NCBI RefSeq assembly: GCF_029784155.1
Contig: NC_073693.1
Span: forward strand, 222,781,094 to 222,845,093
Direction: 5' to 3'
From: Uranotaenia lowii
Taxonomy: Eukaryota > Arthropoda > Insecta > Diptera > Culicidae
DNA length: 64,000 nucleotides
Shown: positions 51,893-63,440 of the stretch, in pieces
Layout: each line of letters starts with the position of its first letter
Numbering within the stretch: position 1 is the first letter of the stretch
Notes under the pieces: generated by a model
Databases searched by the model: none
The model's input: the letters and a program-made list of their open reading frames with translations, nothing else
What the model was told of the DNA's origin: nothing
Program-made: the position numbers and the translations under genes

Positions 51893-54800
51893 CCTTTTCT
51901 AGAACTTCCTAATGCCCGATGTCTTAGAAAAACTGTGATTTCCAAAGCTTAAGATTGAAGTGTCCTACCCGGAATTAAAAACAAATCTGGAATTCCCTAA
52001 TCCCGGGAAACACTATAAACTCCCGAGATTTCTGAAGTCAAAAAAATGCTAAATTACTAACAATTTACACGATGATTGAGCAAGGAAAATGATAGTTCAA
52101 CCAGTTAAACTTTAATATTCGCTTAAACTTGAACATTTTTCCTCTAAATCATGATCAATACATTAAATATGATAAAAAAAAGTGTTTTCGTTCGAAATAT
52201 TAGTATAAAGGTGAAGGCCGACGAAAAATTTTTAAAACCAAACAATTCCAATGAAGAAACGATACGAAAAGAATCTGAATGTTCTATTTTGGAAAACTTA
52301 GAACTTCCATTTCGCAAACTGCTGACAATAGCAAAATCACCGGCAAAGAAATGTTATATCTTAAAACAAAAGGATAGTTATTTGAAAATTTAATGAATAA
52401 CTTGAAACTAGCTAACCAATTTCTATCGATAGTGAAAAATCTTTCTCAATTATTTCAAATTTTTGCAGAAAGAATCAGTCTAATCGTTCGGTTAAAGTAT
52501 TTAGTTTATAGGTCTTGGCTTTTATAATTGCTAAAAGTTTAAAGTGTTGCAATACTACTTCCTTAAAATTTTAAAATACCATCTTAATAAGGTTTCGTAT
52601 GCAGTAGAGTGTTAAAAACTTCATTTTTTTTCCAAAAATGGCTGGAAAATGGACGCTCTACTTAAGATTGTAGCACGAAATCTTCAAAAGGATTTTTTTT
52701 ACACTACTACTTGTACACCTTGATCAGTGGTTCTATTGAACTTTTATTCGGGAATCTGTTCAAATTCCATCTTCACGAACTAATTTCTGAGGAATCCTCT
52801 CAATGACCAGAGATGCCAACTGGTTTTCAAAAAAATTTGGAAGGTTTTGAAAAAAAAATCATCTAAAAAAGCCTGGAAAGCTAATTTTGTACGTAGTGGC
52901 CTTTATTTTGGTCAACAGATCAAAATATAGCATCAAAATAAAGCATCAAAATATTCGCTCATATTTAGCCCGCATAATAACCATTTATTGATGAGTTTGC
53001 CTCTGGCCTTGGATATTTGAGCTAGAAAGGGAGATTTGTTTTTATAAATATCCTTATCAAACACTTTTCAGCAACGAATTCTGCTCATTTCCGTCAATTT
53101 CTCCATGAAAATATTGAAATCCTATTATTTTGTAGAACAATTCACATTCAACGCCAAAAGATCCATACAAAATCAGGAAGGTTGTCATCACTGCCAACGA
53201 CGGTGCAGACGATGGCATTGAATTTTCCGCATCGCAATCGCAATCCGATTGCTCTGAGTATGCGGTCATTGTTCTCTACATGTCCAAGTATCACTGCCGA
53301 ACAGCGTGTCCAGATCTACGGATTTTGACCACTTTCACGATTCGACGGATCGATGTCCGAAATCTGCGGATTTTCTGAATATCCTACGGATTTCAACGGA
53401 TTATTGAAAATAATTGCGATTTCATACGCATTAACAAAAATTCTAGCTAACTACCAGAAAAAAAGGTCGTCAAGTTTGATTTTACCAAAATCAGTATATT
53501 TTTCGATTTTTGTCAAATCTAAGGATTTGAGCGGTTTTCAATCTCAACGCTGCCCCCGTTTACAGTGATCATACCGATCGGTAGTAAGCCACTTACAGAA
53601 ACGCAACAATTTATCCGATTACGCGTTTTCTACCTAACCAAGTTTTATTTCAATGTATTATTTATGTATAAAAACAAATTCCAATGTTGAACAGTAAGTA
53701 AGTTGAAGATTTAAAAAAGTTCCTCTGGAAAATTTTCTTTGCCAGAGGTCACCCTAAGTGGAAGAGACAAAACGCAGAGTCGAACTTGCGGAAAATGGGT
53801 CGATGCAAGGAACGGAGGCGGCCAAAATTCAGGGATTGGGTTGAAACATTCCTCCTTTTGTGCCACCATCCGTGCGCAACGACGACGACGGAATGCATAA
53901 ATTTCAGGCGCGAGCAGAGCCTGTTTCCGGAAGAGGGTGGGGATACACGTTTTCCGAAGTGAGGATCTCTGGTCCGGTGTGATGTGATGAAGAAGAGTGG
54001 AGGGTGAAGTTATCAAAACAAAGGAAAATTGATGATACCGGTGGAACTCAGCGGCAATGGGCGATTGATGATGATGAGCTCTGGCTCTGGCTGTAGGGAA
54101 TGGTTGGAGGGACACTTTGTAAGATTTATTCCTTAATAATCTCAAGGATATGCGGGCAAACGTTCATTTTGGGGCAAGTATCATTTTTTTTCCTTTCGGC
54201 ACAAGAAAGGAAGCTTACCAACATCCTTTGAACCTTTTCAGCGACGAAATGGGCCAGAACTAAAGATTGGTCACGAGAGAAACACTCTCCCTGGGGGCTC
54301 GAATTAATTGATTTATCATTATCGCGCCAAAATTGATGACGATACTAGGTTCCGAGGATGAAATTAGCTCAGCCAGGGAGCTCAACCCATCTCGGCTGCG
54401 GAAACTGATGATGGTACTGAAAGTGACAGCTTGAATCGGGTGATTGATTTGGATCCAGGCTTTCTTTTTTCTGCTATCTCGCTCTGTGGGTTTCAAAGCC
54501 AGATATGTAATACGAATCCCTCGAACCATAATTTTGTTTAGTAAAAAAAACCCTTCGTATCGGTTGCATCCCATGCGGGATATTGCACACACAATGAGCA
54601 GATGCATCACTCTGTGGGAGTCGTAACTCTGTTAATACTAAGTGACTGTTGCCCAACTCAAGTTCATGAATTTCCTCTCTCGCTCTGAGGTTTCGTTCTA
54701 CTCAAAGATTTTTTGATGGACGACGTGAAAGTCACCCGTCACGTTTAGTATCTGCACCCCACACAACAGGCCAACGAATATCGTTGGCTGCACACACTTT

Positions 54801-54982
54801 TTTCGCGCAGAAAAAGCCAGCCCAGCGTGAATAATCTGAAAATGATGAATTAATTTGGAGATAATTAACTTTCCGCCTGATAGCCCGGTGTCGGTCTGAC
54901 CCGGTTTGATGGTGATGGTTATTGTAGTTATACCTACCTCTGCCATAGTAGGGTTCCTTCATGCTGGGGGTCGCGTTTCTCG
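51893..54982. other. Unassigned intergenic DNA
   Basis: No gene recognised. 52810-52890 (AGAGATGCCAACTGG) and 53305-53400 (GTGTCCAGATCTACGGATTT) contain words typical of hAT-like ends without a clear partner. 53750-54110 is GC-balanced and gives a 144-codon minus frame without a domain. 54270-54960 is similar. Confidence 0.35.
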
Positions 54983-54990
54983 CTTTAAAC

Positions 54991-57900
54991 CAGTGGTTTT
55001 CAAACTTTTTTCACTCACCGCCCACTTTTACAAAATTTTCGAGCTCAACGCCCCCTGGGCAATTTTTTAGAAAATCTATTGAAACATTTGAAAATCTGGA
55101 TCGTTGAAAAACCATTAGCTTTTGGCTTGATATTGTTATAAGGTTTAACTTAAAATTCATTCAAATTTATATGTGGGTGCCTAATCGGGGACGAGACGAG
55201 GGTGCCACATGGCAATTGTTAACTGGACTAGTACCATGCTGATAGATAGAACCATTTATGCAAGTTTGGGAGGACTCACGATCAGTGCCACTCCAACTAA
55301 GGGATGTCCCCAAGGTGGGGTTCTATCACCGTTGTTGTGGTCATTGATCGTGGACGACCTCCTAAACAAACTTGTATCTATGGGTTTCGAAGTTATTGGC
55401 TTTGCAGACGACGTAGTAATAATAGTTCGGGGAAAATATGAGAATGTGTTGTCAAACAGAATGCAATCTGCACTTAATTACGCACTATTCTGGTGCAGGG
55501 AAGAGGGACTGAACATTAACCCTTCCAAAACTACTGTGATAGCATTCACTATGAGACGAAAAATTGCATTAAAACCTCTAACACTAGATGGGGAAGTGCT
55601 AAACTTCGAATCGCAGGTGAAATATCTAGGAATCATACTAGACTCAAAACTATCATGGAACCCACAGTTAGAGCATGTAATAGCCAAGGCTACAACAGCT
55701 CTATGGGTTTGCCTCAAAGGAGTAGGGAAAAAATGGGGACTAAGGCCGAAAATCATCCATTGGATATTTACAGCTATAATAAGACCCAAAATCTCCTATG
55801 CCTCCTTAGTATGGTGGACCAAAACTGTGCAAGCTACGGCCCGGAAGAAATTAGCGAAGCTTCAAAGAATAGCAACGCTATCTATAACTGGCGCTATGCG
55901 AACCACATCAAGCGAGGCTCTGAATGCACTACTAAATATTCTGCCACTACATCAATTTATTGAGTTAGAGGCAGAACGTAGTGCCTTGAGACTCTCAAAA
56001 ATCAAAACTCTCTATGAGGGGGATCTCACAGGACATCTAAAAATCCTGAATAAATTTAAAATAAACTCACTTATTGTAAGGAATGATGACTGGATGGAGC
56101 CCGTTTTAAACCTAGACATACCATACAATGTAACTATCAACGATAGGGACGTGTGGGAGTCAGGTGGTCCTAAGGTTCCTCCCGGATCGATTAAATTCTT
56201 TACTGATGGGTCAAAAATGGATAACAGAACTGGGGCAGGGGTGTTCGGACCTAGACTCAGGATCTCAATTCCTATGGGAAACTGGCCAACAGTATTCCAA
56301 GCAGAAGTTCAAGCAATTCTAGAATGCACTTTAGCCTGTTTGAAAAGAGGATACAGGTACACAAGTATCTATATATTCTCTGACAGTCAGGCCGCTCTCC
56401 GAGCACTAAGTACGTTCACATGTTACTCCAAGCTAGTATGGGAGTGTATTGTTGCACTAAGAAACCTGGCCATACGGAACAGAGTATTTTTATTCTGGGT
56501 TCCAGGCCACTGCGGTATCCTAGGGAACGAAGAAGCAGACCAGCTAGCTAGGGAAGGATCTCAGGGCCTGTTAATTGGACCAGAACCCTTCTGCGGAGTA
56601 TCGAGGAGAGCCTTAAATCTGGAACTCAAGAACTGGGAAAGCACCACTATTGGCTCCAACTGGAGAACAGCAGAGGGAGCAGCTCAGGCGAAAAGATTCA
56701 TTGAACCAAGCGCACGACTCTCCAAAAACATGTTGAACTTAAGTAAGCACGAGTTAAGTACTTACACAGGTCTCTTGACCGGACATTGTCCAACAAAACA
56801 ACATCTCAAACGGATAAACATTATTCAAAACGACGACTGTCGGTTCTGCGGGTTCGAAAGAGAAACTGCAGAACATCTTCTATGCAACTGCTGCGCCCTC
56901 CTTAATAGGAGAGAGCGTGCTCTTGGGGCAAAGTTAATAAGCGCACAAGACATATGGTGGCATATCAGCCCTAAGAAGGTTATATCATACATCTTTGATA
57001 TCATACCCGATTGGGATAAAATGCTTAATCAGCAATCAACTGTCACTTTAACCCATAGTGCAGGTGAGCCTGATAGCATACAGTAACGCGGGGTAATTAC
57101 CACAATAGATCAACTACTGGTCGCAGTGGGCTCTCCCCTACAAGGAAAAAAAAATCGGGGTAGCGCACGGCCCCCTCCAATAAACAAATTTCAAATTATA
57201 AAATTTAAATGAGCCTTCCGAGCCAAAGGGGTATTATAAGGTGTTATGAGTGTAAAAATGGTCGATCTTGATTCAATATTGTCAAACGATTCTTTATATT
57301 TCGAACTATATTTAATGATTTTTCAGATTTTTAGAATTTGTTTGTTATACTATTTTGTTCCAAAGAAAAATGCGTATTTTTTGAAAAATATATGGAAAAT
57401 AACCGAAAATAACAGATAAAAAGCGTGTTTTCTCGAAATTAGCTTTTGTGTATTTAAACACTTTCGGCTCCAAGGGCCTCAAATTGCTTCAAACCTCCAG
57501 TTAACACTTAATCCTGAGACAAGTTTCATGGACACTTACTTAAACTGGTTTATTAGTTTGTTTTGATATCATATCAAATATCCTTAATTTTGGTAAACAA
57601 AATTTTCTATTCGGCATTAATTTGCATTAGTGTTGAAGACTAAATTGCATTATTGAATACAAATTAAATTCTGTCAAGCTGGCAAAATAACGTAAGAATA
57701 GTATTACTTCTTGATATCTGAATTCTTGTCCTGTTCAAAGTTATGCAGCAAATTTATATGAATTTACAAATCTTAAAGTTAAAATTAGATTCTAATAACT
57801 GAATCCAGGCAATGTAAGTGATAGATCAAAAGTTTATCCATGGCAAATGATGCCATGATTTTTTTAATCGATTGATGTAGAGATGAACAAAGAAGAACTT

Positions 57901-58431
57901 AAAATAAAAGTTCTCTAATCTAAATTAATTATGACATATTTTCTTTCTAGAAAATCTATCACTTAATCACAGATGACGCCTTTTTATACAAATATTTTCG
58001 AAGGTATTTTCTGTTCAGCAGATTTTTTGAGACAATACAATTTAAAGTTTATCAAACATTGCCATCTAAAATTATTCTCATTAACCCTCAATAATCTTAC
58101 AAAACATGATCAACATGTAGAGCGTATACAAAACTAGTGACAATTGAAAAAAAAAATCTTGTAATTACATTTCAAAATAATTATTGAGATACTGGAACAA
58201 AAATTTTCTTGCCGCTCTGTGAAATTACAGTTTTTTTAGTCTTCAACCTGATGTCTAGTTTTGTAACGTAACTTCATTTTTTGCGTCGTGATTTGTGAAA
58301 ATGTGAATTACGACCTCACCGCCCCCCTGAGCCCTTCCAACGCCCCCCAAATTTCAACATTGAGCTCACCGCCCCCCTGGAAGCTCTCAACGCCCCCAAG
58401 GGGGCGGTAGGGACCACTTTGAAAACCACTG
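54991..58431. mobile_element. hAT-like element with 8-bp duplication, hosting a LINE
   Basis: A perfect 8-bp duplication CTTTAAAC lies at 54983-54990 and 58432-58439. The left end CAGTGGTTTTCAAACTTTTT is the inverse of the right end AAAGTGGTC...GTTTTCAAAGTG pattern (GACCACTTTGAAAACCACTG on plus), the classic hAT CAGTGGTTCTCAAA type. CACCGCCC/CAACGCCCCC words repeat inside both ends. There is no hAT transposase. The LINE frame at 55209-57086 is a later insertion. Confidence 0.85.
55170..57212 (+). pseudogene. LOA-like LINE, 5'-truncated: RT end, RNase H, Cys/His cluster
   Basis: The frame 55209-57086 (625 codons) begins inside the reverse transcriptase. It reads GCPQGGVLSPLLWSLIVDDL, the active-site FADDVVIIV, QVKYLGIILDSKLSW, then RNase H (IKFFTDGSKMDNRTGAGVFG, AEVQAILECTLACL, IYIFSDSQAALRAL, FLFWVPGHCGILGNEEAD) and the Cys/His cluster CRFCGFERETAEHLLCNC. 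RNase H plus this wording suggests the LOA clade (Lian-like). The 3' UTR ends near AATAAAC at 57180. The endonuclease and ORF1 are absent upstream, but the retained part has no stops, so the truncation is recent. Confidence 0.8.
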
Positions 58432-58855
58432 CTTTAAACTGTTGTCTTATGCATGACCCTCGGTCGGTCGGTCGGAAAAATTACAGCGGATGGCAAGGAA
58501 GTGTATGAAGGTAGGTACCCACTTACTAATCTGTCTCTGACAAAACGGAGCTGTTAGTCGAGCAACAAAATGAGCGAACGGGTGAGGGTTGGAGGTCAAA
58601 TTTTGTTTTGGCGTTTTAGGCTGAAAGTGATCGTTGATGGTTGATCATTTCTTGGATGGGTTTAATGCTTCGTTGAACAGGGGATGCGCTCAACTGAAAA
58701 TGGGTTAAACAGATGAGCCACGGGTATCACTGTTCGTTCAGCTGTGTGATACAATACACAGATAGGTATGATACCATTTTCACATATTCAAATTAAAATA
58801 ACACCTTCCAATGACATGTGCAATAGGCAGCCTCAAATTTGTATGGGAAATTCAA
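57213..58855. other. Interior of the hAT-like element, then unassigned flank
   Basis: 57213-58260 is AT-rich filler of the hAT-like element without frames of note. 58440-58855 is flanking DNA with a GGTCGGTCGGTCGG run at 58462-58475. No gene. Confidence 0.4.
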
Positions 58856-59580
58856 AACCTTTGAAATGTTGTGCGCTGCAGGCTAAAATTGATCCTAGGC
58901 CTTGTACAAGATCTCATGCCAAATTTGGGCCAGATCGGATCACGGGAAGGGGTCGCTCAACGAGCCTGAAGTTTGTATGGGATTTTAAGACATTTTGTTC
59001 GGGAGAAACATGAAAATCCAGTTTTTCATCAATAAATTTGGTTCCCGTCGGCCGATTTCTTTCAAAAACGAGTTTTCTTAAAGCCTAAATTATGACAAAT
59101 ATTTCATCCTAAGATTGCATATCGATAATAGTTAAGATAAAAAAGTTATAAGGCTTCAAAAATGGGCTAACTTTTTTAACGGTGGTATTCATCACTGTTA
59201 ATGAGGCGTCAATATGTTCGACCGCCCCGACTCATTACCAGTGATGAATACCATCCTTAAAAAAGTTAGCCCATTTTTGAAGCCTTATAACTTTTTTATC
59301 TTAACTCTTATCGATATGCAGTCTTAGGATGAAATATTTTTCATAGTTCAGGCTTTAAGAAAACCCGTTTTTGAAAGAAATCGGCCGAAGGGAACCAAAG
59401 TTATTGATGAAAAACTGGATTTTCATGTTTCTCCCGAACAAAATGTCTTGAAATCCGATACAAACTTCAGGCTCGTTGAGCGACCCCTTCTCGTGATCCG
59501 ATCTGGCCCAAATTTGGCATGAAATCTTGTACTAGGCCTAGGATCAATTTTAGCCTACAGCGCATAACTTTTTCAAAAGT
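58856..59580. repeat. Long inverted repeat: two 350-bp arms, 25-bp loop
   Basis: The left arm 58856-59205 and right arm 59231-59580 are inverse copies with scattered mismatches over their whole length. Examples are GCTAAAATTGATCCTAGGCC, CTCAACGAGCCTGAAGTTTG and AAAAATGGGCTAACTTTTTT with their inverses. The arms meet at TAATGAG/CTCATTA around a 25-bp loop. A transcript would form a near-perfect hairpin of about 350 bp. No transposase is present; it could be a foldback element or an inverted duplication. Confidence 0.9.
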
Positions 59581-59905
59581 CGGGTCATTTGGGGCACTCT
59601 AATGTGCAAGCTACATATTGTTGTCGGCATTTAGTCAAATGCGCATCAAACTTTTTTAATTATTTTTTGAAAATCTACTGCACAACTGATTTGGTTCAGA
59701 TATTGTACAGTAAACACGAAAACAATGTATTTCGTTTTCAAAACCTTTCTGCTTTTTGGTCATTTTTTCAAATGCATAGATCTGAGCAGTTGTGTAGAAT
59801 TGCAACTACTTTAGATAAAATACTGAGTTGTGCTATACATTCTAGCATTCCTGTTCTAGAAAATTCTCGATTACAATGAGCATAAAGAGCCTTCGGTTTA
59901 TTTAT

Positions 59906-60330
59906 GTATATAGTATTCCGTCTCACGACATAACTTGTTTAAAATAATTCCTCTAATTCATTCGGTCCGTAGCATCTGTTCTCCAATTTCTCGGGCATCC
60001 CACATTCACCAGATCACGCTCCACTTGGTCTAAATTACCTCGTTCGTTGCGCTCCTGTTTGTCTTATTCCAACGGATTCGTGACGAACACCTGTTTTGCA
60101 GGACAGTCGTTCGGCGTTCTCGCAACATGTCCTGCCTTCGCCACCTTCTGGACACTGTGTTTGCCGTAGAGTCGCGTGAGCTCGTGGTTCATCCTCCGGC
60201 TCCACACTCCGTTCCCCTGCACGCCACCAATAATGGTTCTTAACACTCATCGCTCGAATACTCCGATAGTACGCAGTTCCTCCTGGAGCAATATCCATGT
60301 CTCGTGACCGTAGAGGACAACCGCACAAAA
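59906..60330 (-). mobile_element. RTE-type LINE 3' fragment
   Basis: Colinear with 48478-48905: GTATTCCGTCTCACGACATA at the end, TCTCCAATTTCTCGG, CGCTCCACTTGGTCTAA, ACACCTGTTTTGCAGGACAG and CAATATCCATGTCTCGTG. Small indels break the frame. It is 5'-truncated at about 60330, as expected for target-primed insertion. Confidence 0.8.
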
Positions 60331-60644
60331 CAGCCTGAAGTGTAATTTTTTTCCTAGTTATTTGGTCTTTAACTTCAGCAGTCAGGTTGTCTTCAGAACA
60401 TTTGCTAGCTAGATTGTTCCCCATCACCCCACCACCCTCCTCCCATGAAATATCAAACATGAGTCAATGCCTACTATGATAAAATAAAAACACTAACTTT
60501 AATTTTTGATTAGATAGAGACAAAGTTTGCTCTACAAAGTTATAGGTATTATCAAAATATGAAACTTTACTGAAGTAATGAGTATTCTATCTCTATTCGG
60601 TGCAGAGTTGTGAAAGGTTCAGTTTATACCATACTTAAACATTG

Positions 60645-61123
60645 TCTTATATATAAAAATGGAGGAGTTTTCTTTGTAACATCATCACGTATGAATGGTC
60701 GGTCGAAATGAAGTGAAATTTGGTATCCGAGGGTTTTTTGGGTCAGAGATGGTTTGTATAATAGATTCAAGAATGTCACTTTTTATGAAAGGGGGGTCCC
60801 CATACAAAGTTATCTCTTCCCATCTTCTTATATATAAAAATGGAGGCATTTTCTCTGTAACAACATCACGTATGAATGGTCGGTCGGAATGAAGTGAAAT
60901 TTGGTATCCGAGGGTTTTTTGGGTCAGAGATGGTTTGTATAATAGTTTCAAGGATCTCACTTTTTATGGAAGGTGGTCTCAATACAAATTAAACTTTATT
61001 TGTTACGATTTCCATAAGAATCTATTCGCGAGCACGATGCAGTTAAGGACGTGTAGATAAAATTAAACATTTATTACGATTTATACTTTAGAAGGTAAAA
61101 CGAAGTTTACCGGGTCAGCTAGT
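60645..61123 (+). mobile_element. Non-autonomous Helitron-like element with internal duplication
   Basis: Starts TCTTATATATAAAAATGGAG and ends AGTTTACCGGGTCAGCTAG followed by T. The TC start, CTAG end and T at the 3' flank are Helitron marks. The first 180 bp are duplicated in tandem (TTATATATAAAAATGGAG at 60647 and 60828; CGTATGAATGGTCGGTCG in both). The open frames in it follow from the repeat. No Rep/helicase is present. The base before the start is G rather than the usual A, so the exact start is uncertain. Confidence 0.7.
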
Positions 61124-61630
61124 TTTTCATAATTAACTATTGTTTGTTTTCAATCAACATGAATATAGTGTTCATTACACTTGTTAAGACACTCAAAACG
61201 CACATTATTCACTATAAACAGTCTAGCTGATTGTTAAATACGCGTTACAATGCTTTCTGGCCATAGAAGTGAGCTGGTGTGCCTATAATTGATTGATTTT
61301 GAGCGTTTCGAAGAGATGTACTTTCACATTTGGGCGCAGGAAACATCCGTGTTTGTATAATTACAATATGTTGAGCGAGCAGTTGCATCGTGTGGAGGAG
61401 ATACAGGATACGATACATGCTCAATTTGGTTTCCTGATTGCTGCCTGGTTCGATCAATATTGGAATCTGCAACCCTGGTATGGTGGCTTTTGAAGCTGCT
61501 TGATTACGCATTTTGAGGCAATTCAACGACGATTTGTGCGTTATGCTCTTCGTGAGCAACCCTGGGAGTAAGCGCGTCCTCTCAGAAATCGACAGAGCGT
61601 GCAAAAAATTGAGAGTTGAGTCACCGAACT
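61124..61630 (+). other. Unassigned DNA with a Jockey-like RT scrap
   Basis: On the plus strand at about 61503-61565 the frame reads LITHFEAIQRRFVRYALREQ, a segment typical of the C-terminal side of Jockey-type reverse transcriptases. Neighbouring frames are broken by stops. Confidence 0.45.
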
Positions 61631-61631
61631 T

Positions 61632-61966
61632 AAGCGGGCCATAGACTACACAAATTGGCCTGTACAAATTCGATGATTCCGCGTCGATTGTTTGATCTAT
61701 GCTCGCCCACACACTATACAAACATATTTCACGCGAACACAAATGATTGCTGGCGAAAACAGCAACAGCAACAAAAAAACCCATCTCCACCCCGGCTGGG
61801 AGAATGTTTTGTACAAAATATTTCGATCCCGACCGATTTTACTCCAACCGTTTGGGCGCGCATTCAAGCAGTGCCATACACTATGCAAATCGTGCTCACA
61901 GCGACAAAATTTCATCGAATTTCATCGCATTTGTACAAATGTTGTGTAGTCTGTGGCCCGCTTTAG
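61632..61966. mobile_element. MITE with AAGCGGGCCA ends
   Basis: The left end AAGCGGGCCATAGACTACAC, then AAATTGGCCTGTACAAATTC, is mirrored by the right end ACAAATGTTGTGTAGTCTGT, then GGCCCGCTT. The arms are about 45 bp. The 335-bp element lacks coding sequence. The flanks (CTT on the left, TAG on the right) do not give a clear duplication. Confidence 0.65.
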
Positions 61967-63054
61967 AATAAAACGGTTAATTTCGGTGACACTCCGAGAA
62001 CGCCAATATTCTCATTTGGTTTATCCTGCCGGGATACCTAGAGGCAACGAATACGAATGCGTAAATGCGAAATCAGTTTGAATCGTACACTCGTACGGTG
62101 TGCTCGCACTTTATCCCCGTCTTTTTTATATGCGTGCTTTCAATCGTAGCAGTCGACTTCTCAGACAGGCAAACACGCGTCTCGAAGGGAAACATACGAT
62201 TCGGATTGTGTTCGTGTGTTTCTCTGGAGGGCGTGTCTTAGATTATTTCGTGGCACCCACACAAGGCACGCGTATGGTGTGTTCCTCTCTGCCGATTAGA
62301 TGATGCAAAATCGTTAGAGAGATCGATACGATCCCTCTGTCGATTTGAGTTACCTCTCTGTCGATTCATGTTCACTGGGCTTACGGTCATCGTTGTGCTC
62401 TGCCTGGTCTTCAGACGCTATCGGATCGCCATTCCATCGGCCAATCTCTATTCGTGGCAAAGATTTTACGAATCGATTGTACATGGCTACTTTCCTGATG
62501 TGACATCTATGCACCAGAACGAACTCTTCGCAATCGAAATTGGCCCTCTCTCTGGATTCAAGAAGCACACGCTATGGCAGCAACGACCCTCTACGTTCCG
62601 CAAAAACATGTTTTTTACGTCATTTTACAAACTTTGACTTTAATGTATTCATTTCAATTTTTAGACGTTGGATTGAAACTGATTTGAGCGAACAATTACG
62701 AAACTAAGAGTGCCTATCATGTTATGTAATATTAGACACCTATGTCAAATGATATTATTTTCGATGAACAACAACAATCAACAACAACATCAACAATAAA
62801 GTTTAAGTCTCTAATGAGCCTACGAAAGAGCTTTTAAAACAAAACACAAAATGAATTTATTAAAATCCAAATAATGATATTTTTAATAACGTAACAATTG
62901 ACTTAGAATCGGTATGGAGAATGTATGGGTCATAACGTAAAACATGTTTACACATGTTAAGTAGTGACTTAAGCAACCAAAAGTCTCGTTGAAAAGATCA
63001 AACACAGCTAAATCAGCATAATCAAAGTGCTAAAATTCGTTCAAGTCTAAAGAC
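61967..63054. other. Unassigned DNA
   Basis: 62030-62600 is GC-balanced and contains ACCTCTCTGTCGATT repeated at 62335-62367 and frames on both strands without domains. A short (CAA)n run lies at 62770-62798. No gene recognised. Confidence 0.35.
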
Positions 63055-63440
63055 GGCTATTTGAGACCCAATTTGTAACTTTTATACCGTATGGATGTGA
63101 TGGACATGTCACAAAAAGGCTATTTAAGGATTTTTTTGAACTTCAAGTCCATGAAAGGCTATTTGAGACCCAATTTGTAACTTTTATACTATATGGATGT
63201 AATTGACATGTCACAAAAAAGGTTATTTGAGAAAATTTTTGGAACTTCAAGTTCATAGAAGGCTTTTTGAGACAGAATTTGTAACTTTTATACTGTAAAA
63301 ATGTGATTGACATGTCACAAAAAAGGCTATTTGAGGAACTTTTTGGAAATTCAAGTCCATTAAAGGCTATTTGAGGTCCTATTCGTAACTTTAATACTAA
63401 TTAATGCGATGGCCGTGTCACAAACAGGCTATTTGAGGAA
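63055..63440 (+). repeat. About 103-bp tandem repeat, roughly four copies, with half-unit echo
   Basis: GGCTATTTGAGACCCAATTT starts at 63055 and 63157, with diverged copies at 63261 and 63365. Each continues with GTAACTTTTATAC, GACATGTCACAAAAA and a second AGGCTATTTGAGG halfway. The tandem order and mid-unit echo suggest growth by unequal exchange. Confidence 0.85.

Noticed and set aside
52151..52393. 80-codon plus frame as a small protein gene
   Set aside because: Lys/Ile/Asn-rich as expected from AT-rich DNA; no conservation argument can be made.
53711..54145. 144-codon minus frame as a gene
   Set aside because: No domain, no splice or neighbour context, composition like surrounding DNA.
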